Source of the DNA: Puniceicoccales bacterium
GTDB taxonomy: Bacteria; Verrucomicrobiota; Verrucomicrobiia; Opitutales; UBA9783
Assembly: GCA_031260015.1 (NCBI GenBank)
Contig: JAIRKR010000039.1
Coordinates: 1-5,891, forward strand
Length of the DNA: 5,891 bases
Direction: 5' to 3'
A program made the position numbers and the translations under genes. Every line of letters starts with the position of its first letter. Position 1 is the first letter of the stretch. This document shows, one piece after another, positions 5,713 to 5,891 of this stretch. The notes under the pieces were generated by a model. It had not been told where the DNA came from. It made no database searches and saw nothing but the letters and a program-made list of their open reading frames with translations.

Positions 5713-5891
5713 TCATTCTGATGTCTGTCTGTCTGTAAGAACCTCTAACATATTTTGATAGCTTTCATCTTGAATAAGTTTCATGGCATTTTCGGAAATA
5801 TCAACCGGTTGGCCCATGGTAAAGCTTAACCCCAAACATAAGCCGAAGAACGTAAATTTCTTTACATTCGAAAATACTAACAATCCCTTTT
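5713..5891 (-). CDS. Partial frame with signal peptide, 3' end at TGA; likely 5' part of the 181-aa gene
   Basis: A minus-strand frame enters from the right edge and runs 58 codons to a TGA at 5715-5713. It reads NVKKFTFFGLCLGLSFTMGQP, then DISENAMKLIQDESYQN and MLEVLTDRQTSE. The first part is a credible Sec signal: basic NVKK, a hydrophobic core of about 14 residues, then a probable cleavage near MGQP. The start codon is either the TTG at 5883-5881 or lies outside the window; an ATG at about 5817 would discard the signal. The remaining 30 or so residues are too short for a mature exported protein by themselves. This fits truncation by frameshift in the TGTC repeat rather than a complete small gene. 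Confidence 0.55.
   Translation of the reverse strand, partial: KGLLVFSNVKKFTFFGLCLGLSFTMGQPVDISENAMKLIQDESYQNMLEVLTDRQTSE
5722..5736. repeat. TGTC tetranucleotide tandem repeat (3.75 copies) at a frame junction
   Basis: TGTCTGTCTGTCTGT, read as ACAGACAGACAGACA on the coding (minus) strand. It lies within the last codons of the signal-peptide frame, just before the 181-residue ORF. Frame arithmetic: from 5889 to 5157 is 733 nt; removing one 4-nt unit gives 729 nt, or 243 codons with no internal stop. Tetranucleotide tracts inside surface-protein genes are known contingency loci in several bacteria, but this tract is short, so one-time duplication is an equally good explanation. Confidence 0.75.

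Overview
The window is a piece of bacterial chromosome, moderately AT-rich by eye. Most of it is coded on the minus strand, so genes read right to left. The best-recognised genes are an arginyl-tRNA synthetase (argS, cut by the left edge) and a type III secretion pair: a CesT-type chaperone followed 4 nt later by the outer-membrane secretin SctC. The ArgS sequence (FDPEIRPADERFGDFQANG near the N-terminus, SSPNTAKRMHVGHLRS around the HIGH motif, NHIGDWGTQFG) resembles the form I remember from Verrucomicrobiota and other PVC bacteria. A secretin with a long linker between signal peptide and N0 domain is also reminiscent of chlamydial CdsC. A PVC-group, possibly host-associated bacterium is therefore my working inference; it was not verified by any search.

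Layout from left to right: argS (1-1738, minus, last few residues outside). A 256-nt gap follows, holding a possible small plus-strand gene (1763-1957) that would converge on sctC, with an AT-rich hairpin between the two stops. Then sctC (1995-3971, minus) and its upstream chaperone gene (3976-4416, minus), probably one transcription unit that begins in or beyond the 406-nt intergenic region 4417-4822. That region holds no convincing gene. To its right are two unrecognised minus-strand genes: a 108-residue protein with a signal peptide (4823-5149) and, 7 nt upstream, a 181-residue ORF (5157-5702). At the right edge is the end of another reading frame (5713-5891) that looks like a signal peptide plus the start of a secreted domain.

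The most interesting observation is at the right edge. The signal-peptide frame and the 181-residue ORF meet across a tetranucleotide tandem repeat (TGTC, 3.75 copies, 5722-5736) in different frames. Removing exactly one 4-bp unit makes them a single open frame of at least 242 residues. This is what a repeat-slippage frameshift would produce: either a phase-variable secreted protein caught in the OFF state, or a gene recently broken by a 4-bp duplication. The neighbouring secreted 108-residue gene and the nearby type III secretion genes make an envelope or host-interaction role plausible, but no function can be read from these sequences.
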